Assembly: GCF_036662795.1 (NCBI RefSeq)
Contig: NZ_JBAFWZ010000036.1
Span: forward strand, 1-27,688
Reading direction: 5' to 3'
Source of the DNA: Lysinibacillus_B sp036662795
GTDB lineage: Bacteria > Bacillota > Bacilli > Bacillales_A > Planococcaceae
DNA: 27,688 bases
Part shown: positions 15,022 through 22,637 of the stretch, piece by piece
Numbering within the stretch: the stretch's first letter is position 1
How the letters are laid out: every line of letters starts with the position of its first letter
Made by a program: the position numbers and the translations under genes
Notes under the pieces: model-generated
Seen by the model: the letters and a program-made list of their open reading frames with translations, nothing else
Databases searched by the model: none
What the model was told of the DNA's origin: nothing

Positions 15022-16365
15022 ATGATACAACACAAATTGCGTACGACGATTCGAAAAGTAAATGGAGACTGTCTTACACCGATTTTAATTTTTAATCGCC
15101 TGCAAGGAACGAGAAAGGTTTTATTAGAAAGCTCTGCAAAGCATGAAAGCTCTGGTCGCTATTCTTTCATTGGTGCAAACCCTCGAAAAACCTACTCGGG
15201 CTCTGGTACTTTACTAACGGAAACAAGTCATATTACAAACAAAACGTATAGCTATGAGGGCGACTTAGTTCGTTCATTAAAACAAGTGATGCCGCGCGTA
15301 ACAAATCATACAGAATTCCCGTTTACAGGTGGAGCTATTGGTTATATTCGGTACGGTGCAACAATTTGGGATAGTGAGCATGAAAATACTAGCTTGCCCC
15401 ATGTGAATTTCCATGTATATGACACGATCATTATTTTCGACCATTTAACAGACGAACTTATCTTTGTGCATACAAATATCGATCCCGAGCAAGCGGAGCC
15501 CAATATCGATGGAATGATCCATCAAATTTTATACGGTCAAGAGAAAGAGCAGGAGACCTTTTCTCTTAGTAAGTTTGTAGATGTAACATCTCAGCAAGAG
15601 TTCGACAGAAAATTCGCCCATGTGCAGAGCCTTATAGACCAAGGGGAAGTAACACAAATTGTTCTTTCTCAAAAATTCCAGGCTCATTTTTCTGGAGATG
15701 CATTTTCATTTTATCGCCATCTTCGTGTAAATAATCCTGCACCTTATATGTACTATATTGAGTTTGATGATCATACAGTAATCGGCGCTTCACCGGAAAG
15801 TATATTATCTGTTCAAAATGACACGGTGAAAACAAATATTATTGCCGGTTCACGAAATCGTGGCTTGTCGACTGAGGAAGATGCCGCATTAGAAGAGAGC
15901 TTACAGAACGATGAAGGGGTTTTATCAGAGCATAAGCATCTCTTAACGATTTCAAAAGAGGATTTAGAAAAGTTTTGCGTAGCCGATTCCATCGATACGA
16001 CTAAAAATTTAGAAACTGTCCGCTATAAGCATGTCATGCATGTAGTATCAGAAATTCAAGGAACACTTTCTCCTACTCTACATGCCATAGATGCACTCTC
16101 TACCTTGCTTCCATCCTCATCGGTTCTAGGCTACCCGAAGTTTCAGGCGATGCGGGCAATTGATGAAATTGAAGGAGAACGTAGCCTTTACGGTGGTGCA
16201 ATCGGCTATATCGGCTTTAATGGACAGCTCGACTTTGCATTAGCAACTCATTCAACGCTACTACAAAATGGCAAGGTGACAGTGCAAACCGGTTCTACTA
16301 TTAGGGCTAGCTCCGAATCAATAGTTGAATACGAAAAAATTCATTCTAAAATACTGAAAGGATGA
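15022..16365 (+). CDS. trpE: TrpE-like anthranilate synthase component I with divergent active site
   Basis: A 447-residue chorismate-binding protein, the expected large subunit making anthranilate from chorismate with a TrpG glutaminase. It is shorter than the usual about 500. Retained are LLES (34-37, tryptophan-site region), GRYSFIG (45-51), GGAIGY (103-108), LSQKF (215-219), GASPES (255-260), SEH (302-304), VMH (338-340) and EYE (436-438). Family signatures that differ: IAGTR is IAGSR (274-278); LVDLGRND is LLTISKED (307-314); PAGT.xGAPK is PSSSVLGYPK (364-373); the IRT arginine is His410; QAGAGIVADS is QTGSTIRASS (422-431). The ORF is unbroken, so this is not a frameshift. It may be an unusual TrpE, a changed activity, or a decaying copy. 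The start has GAGGAGG 7 nt upstream. Confidence 0.85.
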   Translation: MIQHKLRTTIRKVNGDCLTPILIFNRLQGTRKVLLESSAKHESSGRYSFIGANPRKTYSGSGTLLTETSHITNKTYSYEGDLVRSLKQVMPRVTNHTEFPFTGGAIGYIRYGATIWDSEHENTSLPHVNFHVYDTIIIFDHLTDELIFVHTNIDPEQAEPNIDGMIHQILYGQEKEQETFSLSKFVDVTSQQEFDRKFAHVQSLIDQGEVTQIVLSQKFQAHFSGDAFSFYRHLRVNNPAPYMYYIEFDDHTVIGASPESILSVQNDTVKTNIIAGSRNRGLSTEEDAALEESLQNDEGVLSEHKHLLTISKEDLEKFCVADSIDTTKNLETVRYKHVMHVVSEIQGTLSPTLHAIDALSTLLPSSSVLGYPKFQAMRAIDEIEGERSLYGGAIGYIGFNGQLDFALATHSTLLQNGKVTVQTGSTIRASSESIVEYEKIHSKILKG

Positions 16366-16371
16366 CCTAGG

Positions 16372-17409
16372 ATGCCATTAGAAACTTTTATTTTGCGTGT
16401 TGAAAGCGGCGAGAATTTATTATTCGATGAAATGGTTGTAGCCTCACAGTTCATTTTTAATGAAGAAACACCAAAAGAACAAATTGGTTCTTTTTTAACA
16501 GTATTAAGTGCAAAAGGAGAAACAGCATTTGAGGTTGCAGGTTTAGCTTCAGTTATGCGCTCTCATGCCGTGGGAGTGGACGTACCAGATGGCATTTATA
16601 TTGATAACTGCGGAACTGGTGGAGATGGATTACAAAGCTTTAATATTTCAACTACTTCAGCATTTGTTTTAGCGGGTGGCGGCCTGCTCGTTGCGAAGCA
16701 TGGGAACCGTAAAGTTTCAAGCCTTTCTGGAAGCTCGGACGTATTAGAAGCACTTGGAATTGGGCTACTCTCGTCCTTCCAGCAAACAGCGGAACTATTA
16801 AAACAGGAAGGAATCGCTTTTTTACATGCTCCCACTGTTCATCCCAAGCTAAAGCGAATTGGAGAAGTACGTCAAGCTATTGGGAAACCAACAATTTTCA
16901 ATATGGTCGGTCCATTAACAAATCCCGTGCCGTTAAAGACGCAATTTGTTGGCATTAACCGTCCAAGCTTTACAACAGATTATGCACAAGTGTTGCACAT
17001 GCTCGGACGTGAGCGTGCCATTGTTGTATCGGGTGCCCGTGGAATGGATGAGGCTTCACTCCAGGGAGAAAATACATTCGTGCTCCTTGACCATGGTGAT
17101 ATTTTACCGTTTAAGCTCCGTGCAGAAGATGTTGGTTTAACACCGCAGCCCTTATCTGCCATTCGTGGTGGAGATGCTGTAGAAAATGCGCAAATTATGC
17201 GGGATCTTTTAGCTGGAAAACAAAGTGCATATTTCGACACGGTCATATTAAATGCAGGAATTGGCTTCTTTGCATATGGCTTAGCTAGCACGATGAAGGA
17301 AGGCATTGATATGGCGAAGGATAGTATTTTCTCAGGTCGTGCACGAAATAAATTAGACGCTGTTGTTGCTTATAGTAAAAAATTGCAGGAAGAAGGTGCT
17401 ACCAGATGA
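16372..17409 (+). CDS. trpD: Anthranilate phosphoribosyltransferase
   Basis: A 345-residue enzyme joining anthranilate and PRPP to give phosphoribosylanthranilate, the second step of the pathway. The PRPP loop DNCGTGGDG with NISTTSA follows near 78-95, and KHGNRKVSSLSGSSD (about 109-123) is the second conserved block. The anthranilate-site arginine sits in EVRQAIGKPTIFN, where the usual R-T is P-T. The acidic metal pair is MDEASL. The gene begins 6 nt after trpE, and its TGA overlaps the trpC ATG by 4 nt. A few conserved positions vary, but no key residue appears lost. Confidence 0.96.
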   Translation: MPLETFILRVESGENLLFDEMVVASQFIFNEETPKEQIGSFLTVLSAKGETAFEVAGLASVMRSHAVGVDVPDGIYIDNCGTGGDGLQSFNISTTSAFVLAGGGLLVAKHGNRKVSSLSGSSDVLEALGIGLLSSFQQTAELLKQEGIAFLHAPTVHPKLKRIGEVRQAIGKPTIFNMVGPLTNPVPLKTQFVGINRPSFTTDYAQVLHMLGRERAIVVSGARGMDEASLQGENTFVLLDHGDILPFKLRAEDVGLTPQPLSAIRGGDAVENAQIMRDLLAGKQSAYFDTVILNAGIGFFAYGLASTMKEGIDMAKDSIFSGRARNKLDAVVAYSKKLQEEGATR

Positions 17410-18200
17410 CCATTTTAGATAAGATTATTGCCAATAAAAAGTTAGAACTACCAGAACTTCTAGGAGCCCTACCGAAGTTCCATACGCTTGAAAAACAACG
17501 CCCTTCCCTATATGAAACATTAATCTATGACAAACAGCTTCAAGTCATTGCAGAAATGAAGCGTGCCTCTCCGTCCAAAGGAGATATTGCAACAGGTGTA
17601 GATCCTGTCCAACAGGCGTTAACCTATGAGAAAGCAGGTGCCGCTTGTATTTCAGTGCTAACAGAAAGAAAATTCTTTAAAGGCTCCTATCAGGATTTAA
17701 ATGCGGTGGCAAATGCTGTAGCAATCCCTGTGCTTTGCAAGGATTTTATCATTCACGAGGTGCAAATTGACTATGCGAAGGCTGCTGGTGCCTCTGTTAT
17801 TTTATTAATTGTTGCTGCTCTAACAGATGAAGAATTGCAAAGCTTATACAGCTATGCAACGAAAAGTGACTTAGAGGTACTTGTAGAGGTGCATGATGTG
17901 GAGGAGCTAGAACGCGCTCTTTTAATCGATGCAAAAATTATCGGTGTTAATAACCGTAACTTAAAAACGTTCGAGGTAGATTTAAAGCAAACAGAAAAGA
18001 TCTCTTCCGCTTTAAACCGTAGCGATATTGCCTTTATTAGTGAAAGCGGTATTTGGAATAGTGACGATGCTTCGCAGGTTGCAGGCTTTGGTGCAAAAGC
18101 CGTGTTAGTTGGAGAATCACTGATGCGTAGTGAACATGTCGCGGAAAACCTTCAAGCACTTCAAGTACCCATCCCGATGAAAGTTGGCGAATCGCAATGA
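17406..18200 (+). CDS. trpC: Indole-3-glycerol phosphate synthase
   Basis: A 264-residue TIM-barrel enzyme that closes the ring of carboxyphenylamino-deoxyribulose phosphate to indole-3-glycerol phosphate. Intact motifs are VIAEMKRASPSKGD (catalytic Glu and Lys), SVLTERKFFKGS, VLCKDFIIHEVQ (catalytic Lys), EVLVEVHD (Glu), GVNNRNLKTF and FISESGIWN. A C-terminal phosphate loop, GAKAVLVGESLM, completes the site. Four-nt ATGA overlaps at both ends point to translational coupling with trpD and trpF. Confidence 0.97.
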   Translation: MTILDKIIANKKLELPELLGALPKFHTLEKQRPSLYETLIYDKQLQVIAEMKRASPSKGDIATGVDPVQQALTYEKAGAACISVLTERKFFKGSYQDLNAVANAVAIPVLCKDFIIHEVQIDYAKAAGASVILLIVAALTDEELQSLYSYATKSDLEVLVEVHDVEELERALLIDAKIIGVNNRNLKTFEVDLKQTEKISSALNRSDIAFISESGIWNSDDASQVAGFGAKAVLVGESLMRSEHVAENLQALQVPIPMKVGESQ

Positions 18201-18814
18201 CCGTTGTAAAAATATGCGGTTTAACACGCGAGGAGCATGTCGAAACAGCAGTTGCGGCAGGTGTGGATTTTGTCGGATTTGTTTTTGCGCCGAGTAAACG
18301 ACGGATATCTGTTGAAGATGCACAGAGACTCTCAAAAAAAATTCCATCACATATAAAAAAAGTCGGTGTTTTCGTCAACGCTACTCGCGATGAGATTGAA
18401 CAAATCGCTAAAGACGTACCGCTTGATTTTATTCAATATCACGGTGATGAGAAGAATGAATGGATTAACTCTATTGGCCTACCATCCATCAAGGCCTTTT
18501 CGATCCATTCAAAAGAGGATGTGGAAAAGGCTGCCCTCTATAGTGTCGACTACTATTTATTCGACGCACCTGGGACAGATTATCGCGGAGGTAGTGGGCA
18601 TACGTTTGACTGGACGCTACTAGAAGAAGCTCACATCTCAATGGATAAGGTCATTTTAGCTGGCGGCTTGCATGCTGAAAATGTCTCTCAGGCAATCGAG
18701 CTTGTAAAGCCGTTCGGGGTTGATGTATCAAGTGGTGTTGAAAAGGACGGAATGAAGGACCACGATTTAATAAAAGCATTTTTAACTGAGGCTAAAGGAG
18801 CGAAGAAGCAATGA
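18197..18814 (+). CDS. trpF: Phosphoribosylanthranilate isomerase
   Basis: A 205-residue TIM-barrel isomerase for the third pathway step. KICGLTR at 5-11 carries the catalytic cysteine. GFVFAPSKR, KVGVFVN, QYHGDE (usually QLHGDE), the catalytic aspartate region FDAPGTDYRGGSGHTFDW and the phosphate-site motifs LAGGLHAENV and GVDVSSGVE follow in order. It overlaps trpC and trpB by 4 nt each. It is a separate protein, not fused to trpC as in enteric bacteria. Confidence 0.97.
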   Translation: MTVVKICGLTREEHVETAVAAGVDFVGFVFAPSKRRISVEDAQRLSKKIPSHIKKVGVFVNATRDEIEQIAKDVPLDFIQYHGDEKNEWINSIGLPSIKAFSIHSKEDVEKAALYSVDYYLFDAPGTDYRGGSGHTFDWTLLEEAHISMDKVILAGGLHAENVSQAIELVKPFGVDVSSGVEKDGMKDHDLIKAFLTEAKGAKKQ

Positions 18815-20001
18815 CTACAAAGATAAAGGGGCGTTTTGGTGAGTTTGGCGGTCAATTTGTGCCAGAAACCTTGATGACCCCGTTAATAGAGCTTGAACAA
18901 GCCTATGAGGAAGCAAAGCAGGACCCAGAATTTCATGAAGAATTAAGCTACTATTTAAAAAACTATGTTGGGCGCGAAACACCGCTATATTTCGCCCAGC
19001 GTTTAACAGAAAAATGCGGCGGGGCAAAAATTTATTTAAAGCGTGAGGATTTAAACCATACAGGGGCACACAAAATCAATAATGCGCTCGGGCAGGCACT
19101 TCTTGCTATCCGCATGGGGAAAAAGAAAATCGTAGCTGAAACAGGCGCTGGTCAACATGGTGTGGCAACGGCTACTGCATGTGCCCTGCTTAACCTTGAA
19201 TGTATCGTTTATATGGGGGCTGAGGATGTAAAGCGCCAAGCATTAAATGTATTCCGAATGGAGCTGCTAGGTGCGAAAGTAGTCGCTGTAGAAAAAGGCT
19301 CTGCTACATTGAAGGATGCTGTAAACGAGGCACTTCGTCACTGGGTTACTCATATTGAAGACACACATTATATATTAGGCTCAGCACTTGGTCCTCACCC
19401 GTTCCCAACCATTGTACGTGATTTCCAACGTGTCATCGGGGATGAAGCACGCGCACAAATTCAAGAGCAGGAAGGTCGCCTACCGGATGCTGTTGTTGCT
19501 TGTGTAGGTGGCGGTAGTAATGCAATTGGCATGTTCTACCCGTTCGTTGAGGATCTTGATGTGAAATTAATTGGGGTGGAAGCGGCAGGCAGCGGAATCG
19601 AAACAGGCAAGCATGCTGCAGCAATTGCCGGCGGACTAAAGGGCGTATTGCACGGTGCCTATATGTACCTGCTACAGGATGAAAATGGTTTTGTTCAGGA
19701 GGCCCACTCGATTTCAGCTGGTCTTGACTACCCTGCTGTCGGTCCAGAGCATTGCTATTTATCGGATATTGGTCGGGCTACATATGATGCCGTGACTGAT
19801 GCGGAAGCGCTCCAGGGTGTAAAGCTACTTTGTGAGACAGAAGGCATTTTACCCGCGTTAGAAAGTGCACATGCGATTTATTTCACATCACAGCTAGCTC
19901 CAACAATGGCTAAAGATGCTATCATTGTCGTTTGTTTATCAGGACGCGGTGACAAAGACGTGCACACATTAATTGACGCAATGGGAGGTGGGGTGAGATG
20001 A
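18811..20001 (+). CDS. trpB: Tryptophan synthase beta subunit, copy 1 (canonical)
   Basis: A 396-residue PLP enzyme that condenses indole with serine. The PLP lysine is in LNHTGAHKINN, the catalytic glutamate in ETGAGQHG, and the phosphate loop is GGGSNAIG. The monovalent-cation and gating region AGLDYPAVGPEH, EGILPALES and SGRGDKD are also present. The tunnel segment has the standard GIETGKHAA...GVLHG form, so this is a normal alpha-binding TrpB1. It is the copy upstream of trpA with overlaps on both sides, which is the expected place for the functional partner. Confidence 0.96.
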   Translation: MTTKIKGRFGEFGGQFVPETLMTPLIELEQAYEEAKQDPEFHEELSYYLKNYVGRETPLYFAQRLTEKCGGAKIYLKREDLNHTGAHKINNALGQALLAIRMGKKKIVAETGAGQHGVATATACALLNLECIVYMGAEDVKRQALNVFRMELLGAKVVAVEKGSATLKDAVNEALRHWVTHIEDTHYILGSALGPHPFPTIVRDFQRVIGDEARAQIQEQEGRLPDAVVACVGGGSNAIGMFYPFVEDLDVKLIGVEAAGSGIETGKHAAAIAGGLKGVLHGAYMYLLQDENGFVQEAHSISAGLDYPAVGPEHCYLSDIGRATYDAVTDAEALQGVKLLCETEGILPALESAHAIYFTSQLAPTMAKDAIIVVCLSGRGDKDVHTLIDAMGGGVR

Positions 20002-20777
20002 CGTTACAAGGAGCAATTGAAAACGTAAATGCGCGCGGTGATCAGGCATTTGTTCCTTATATTATGGCAGGTGATGGTGGACTCGAGGCGCTTCGTCATA
20101 CGATTCTACGTTTACAGGAGCTTGGCGTTACTGCAATAGAGGTCGGTATCCCCTTTACAGACCCTGTTGCAGACGGCCCAACGATTGAAAAAGCCGGTGA
20201 ACGTGCACTCGCAAACGGCACAAACCTACGAAATGTATTAGCGACATTAAAGGAATTTACGGCTGAAGTAACGATTCCCCTTGTGGCGATGACCTATTTA
20301 AACCCTATTTTAGCTTACGGTGCAGCAGCATTTGCACGTGATGCTTACGAGGCTGGGATTCGTGGTGTAATCGTACCTGATATGCCACTTGAGGAAAGTG
20401 CCATTATTCATGAGGAGCTTCGCGAGGCAGGCATCTCTCTTATACAGCTTGTGTCTCTAACAAGTCCGCCAGAACGGATTGCAAAGCTAGCGCAAGCAAG
20501 TGAAGGCTTTATTTATGCGGTCACAGTAAACGGCATTACAGGTGCACGTGCTGATTTCGCTAACAATTTAGCGGCGCATTTTGATCAATTAAAATCCTAT
20601 AGCTCGATCCCTGTGTTAGCAGGATTCGGCATTTCAACACCCGAGCATGTTACAGATTTCGCTACATTTAGCGACGGGGTAATTGTTGGAAGCAAGGTTG
20701 TAGACGCCTTAGCAAACAGCGACTGGGGTTCAATTGAAAAGCTAATTCAGGCATCAAAACAAATGGAGGTAAAATAA
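19998..20777 (+). CDS. trpA: Tryptophan synthase alpha subunit
   Basis: A 259-residue TIM-barrel lyase that releases indole from indole-3-glycerol phosphate and passes it down the tunnel to TrpB. The two catalytic acids are in AIEVGIPFTDPVADGP (Glu and Asp), and the loop 6 motif NGITGAR and GFGISTPEH with GVIVGS phosphate contacts are intact. It overlaps trpB by 4 nt. Its last codons hold GGAGGT, which serves as the ribosome binding site of the second trpB copy directly behind it. Confidence 0.97.
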   Translation: MTLQGAIENVNARGDQAFVPYIMAGDGGLEALRHTILRLQELGVTAIEVGIPFTDPVADGPTIEKAGERALANGTNLRNVLATLKEFTAEVTIPLVAMTYLNPILAYGAAAFARDAYEAGIRGVIVPDMPLEESAIIHEELREAGISLIQLVSLTSPPERIAKLAQASEGFIYAVTVNGITGARADFANNLAAHFDQLKSYSSIPVLAGFGISTPEHVTDFATFSDGVIVGSKVVDALANSDWGSIEKLIQASKQMEVK

Positions 20778-21938
20778 ATGACAACAACTACAAAAAAAGG
20801 CTATTTCGGTGAATTTGGTGGCAGTCTAGTACCGGCAGAATTACAAAATGTATTAGATATTTTAGAGGAAAACTTTAATAAATTTAAAGACGATGAAGAT
20901 TTTAATCGTGAATTAAACTACTATTTCGAGGAATATGTTGGGCGCAAATCCCCTCTTTATTTCGCTGAAAACCTAACAAAACAATGTGGCGGCGCAAAAA
21001 TTTATTTAAAGCGTGAAGATTTAAACCATACTGGCTCTCATAAAATTAACAACGTATTAGGGCAAATCCTACTTGCAAAACGTATGGGTGCCAAACGTGT
21101 TATTGCAGAAACAGGTGCAGGACAGCACGGTGTAGCAACAGCAACTGTCTGTGCAATGTTCGGCATGGATTGTACAATTTATATGGGGGCTGAGGATACA
21201 AAACGCCAAGCACTAAACGTATTCCGTATGGAGCTTTTAGGTGCAAAAGTGGTTGCTGTAGAGAAAGGCCAAGCTCGTCTAAAGGATGCGGTAGATGAAG
21301 CCTTTGCCGATCTTGTAGAAAACTATGAAAATACGTTCTATTTACTTGGATCGGCAGTTGGTCCTCACCCATTCCCAACGATGGTAAAGCACTTCCAATC
21401 TGTTATTTCAAAGGAATCAAAAGAGCAGCATTTAGCGAAGGAAGGTAAATTACCGACTGCTGTACTTGCATGTGTTGGTGGCGGTAGTAATGCAATCGGG
21501 GCTTTTGCAGAATACATTGATGACGAAGACGTTCGATTAATCGGTATCGAGCCTGACAAAGCAGCAACGATGGCATTAGGAACACCTGGTGACCTACATG
21601 GCTTCCGATGCTTAGTCCTACAAGATGAGGAAGGCAATCCACTTCCAACGTATTCAATCGCAGCTGGTCTTGACTACCCTGGTGTAGGTCCAGAGCATAG
21701 CCATTTAAAAACAATTGGGCGTGCAGAATATGTAACGATATCAAATGAGGAAGTATTAGAAGGCTTCCAAACGTTATCAAAAGTGGAGGGTATTATTCCT
21801 GCATTAGAATCTTCTCATGCGGTAGCCCATGCATTGAAATTAGCACCAACCCTATCTCCAGAAGATAGCATTATCATCAACATTTCAGGTCGCGGCGATA
21901 AAGATGTAGAGCAAGTTTTTGAAATGCTAAATAAATAA
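20778..21938 (+). CDS. Second tryptophan synthase beta subunit, divergent TrpB1 paralogue
   Basis: A 386-residue paralogue of the TrpB just upstream, and clearly TrpB1-type rather than the longer TrpB2. The PLP lysine (LNHTGSHKINN), the catalytic glutamate (ETGAGQHG), GGGSNAIG, AGLDYPGVGPEH, EGIIPALES and SGRGDKD are all intact. The segment between the IGIE strand and LHG differs: 14 residues (PDKAATMALGTPGD) replace 22 in copy 1, an 8-residue loss. In solved TrpB structures this region leads into the indole-tunnel wall and faces the alpha subunit. The gene abuts trpA with no gap and has GGAGGT 7 nt upstream, so it should be well translated from the T-box transcript. Its special role is unknown; a free-indole or other nucleophile substrate is one option. 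Confidence 0.93.
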   Translation: MTTTTKKGYFGEFGGSLVPAELQNVLDILEENFNKFKDDEDFNRELNYYFEEYVGRKSPLYFAENLTKQCGGAKIYLKREDLNHTGSHKINNVLGQILLAKRMGAKRVIAETGAGQHGVATATVCAMFGMDCTIYMGAEDTKRQALNVFRMELLGAKVVAVEKGQARLKDAVDEAFADLVENYENTFYLLGSAVGPHPFPTMVKHFQSVISKESKEQHLAKEGKLPTAVLACVGGGSNAIGAFAEYIDDEDVRLIGIEPDKAATMALGTPGDLHGFRCLVLQDEEGNPLPTYSIAAGLDYPGVGPEHSHLKTIGRAEYVTISNEEVLEGFQTLSKVEGIIPALESSHAVAHALKLAPTLSPEDSIIINISGRGDKDVEQVFEMLNK

Positions 21939-21947
21939 TACCATTAT

Positions 21948-21980
21948 GAGAGCTCTGAAATTTTCAGGAGCTCTCTTTAT
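21948..21980 (+). terminator. Terminator of the trp operon
   Basis: GAGAGCTC-TGAAA pairs with TTTTCA-GGAGCTCTC, followed by TTTAT. It stands 9 nt after the second trpB. Confidence 0.9.
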
Positions 21981-21990
21981 TTGTCGCTCA

Positions 21991-22002
21991 GGTTTTAAAA
22001 CC
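21991..22002. promoter_or_regulatory. 12-bp palindrome beside a promoter
   Basis: GGTTTTAAAACC is a perfect palindrome ending 2 nt before the -35 of the acetyltransferase promoter. It could be an operator; the factor is unknown. Confidence 0.35.
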
Positions 22003-22004
22003 AG

Positions 22005-22033
22005 TTGAATATAAATTCGCAAAACTTTATAAT
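22005..22033 (+). promoter_or_regulatory. SigA promoter of the acetyltransferase gene
   Basis: TTGAAT and TATAAT are spaced by 17 nt, with the start codon 33 nt downstream of the -10. Confidence 0.75.
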
Positions 22034-22066
22034 TATACAAAATACTGAAAGAGGAGTTGTATAATT

Positions 22067-22555
22067 ATGATGATTAAATTAGATTCGGATGCGGAAATTA
22101 TATACGATATTATGATGGATGCTTTTTCTGAGTATAAAACCGATCCTATGCCTTCTTCAGCTTTAAATGAAACGGTCGCATCAATTTCCAGAAATTTAGA
22201 AAGCGGAGAACTAGCATTAGTCGGCTATTTAGACCAAGAACCTGTTGCAATGGTTCGATTCAAGTTAGCTGACAACTATTTATATTTTTCTCGCCTTTCT
22301 GTTAAACAAGCATTTCAAGGAACAGGGATGGCTAAAAAACTCTTACATGCATTAGAAGGTTTCTCTTTATCAAAGGAGATTTATGAAATCCAATGTAAAG
22401 TTAGAAAGTCTGTTCCAAGAAACCTCATGTTATATGAGTCACTAGGATATGAAATTTATGATGAAGATGACATTACAAATGCTAACGGAGATATTATTAA
22501 AACTGTTTCCATGAGAAAATTATTAAAAAATCAGGCCAAGCAAAAACTGGGATAG
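22067..22555 (+). CDS. GNAT family N-acetyltransferase
   Basis: A 162-residue acetyl-CoA-dependent transferase, substrate unknown. The core strand and acetyl-CoA loop are LYFSRLSVKQAFQGTGMAKK (about 85-104), followed by a helix and the CKVRKSVPRNLMLYESLGYE segment typical of GNAT motif B. The start may be this ATG or the next one in the row; AGAGGAG lies about 10 nt before the first. Residues 1-60 carry an acidic, variable acceptor side. It is transcribed alone between two terminators. Confidence 0.88.
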   Translation: MMIKLDSDAEIIYDIMMDAFSEYKTDPMPSSALNETVASISRNLESGELALVGYLDQEPVAMVRFKLADNYLYFSRLSVKQAFQGTGMAKKLLHALEGFSLSKEIYEIQCKVRKSVPRNLMLYESLGYEIYDEDDITNANGDIIKTVSMRKLLKNQAKQKLG

Positions 22556-22591
22556 CATTGTGCTATTCACAGCCTCTTCTCCTCTAATAAA

Positions 22592-22634
22592 AATAATCCG
22601 TAATAAAAATGGTTAGTTTTTATCACGGATTATT
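22592..22634 (-). terminator. Terminator shared by the GNAT and acyl-CoA ligase genes
   Basis: An 18-bp stem with one mismatch (AATAATCCG...CGGATTATT) lies between the convergent genes. The minus strand has a T run after it, so it mainly serves the ligase gene. Confidence 0.88.
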
Positions 22635-22637
22635 AAT

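Noticed and set aside
15022..16365. TrpE differences caused by frameshifts or sequencing errors
   Set aside because: Normal family sequence surrounds each changed motif in the same frame, and the changes are spread over five sites, so paired frameshifts are unlikely.
15022..16365. The trpE gene as isochorismate or salicylate synthase
   Set aside because: The N-terminal tryptophan-site motifs (LLES, GRYSFIG) and the GGAIGY block are TrpE/PabB-like, and it leads a complete trp operon; the active-site changes do not match the MenF pattern.
21100..21780. Minus-strand reading frames across the second trpB
   Set aside because: They are long frames antisense to a strongly coding gene, without ribosome binding sites or family motifs.
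20778..21938. Second trpB as a TrpB2-type enzyme
   Set aside because: Its length and motifs (LNHTGSHKINN, ETGAGQHG, GPHPFP) are TrpB1-like, and it is close to copy 1; TrpB2 proteins are longer with a different N-terminal block.
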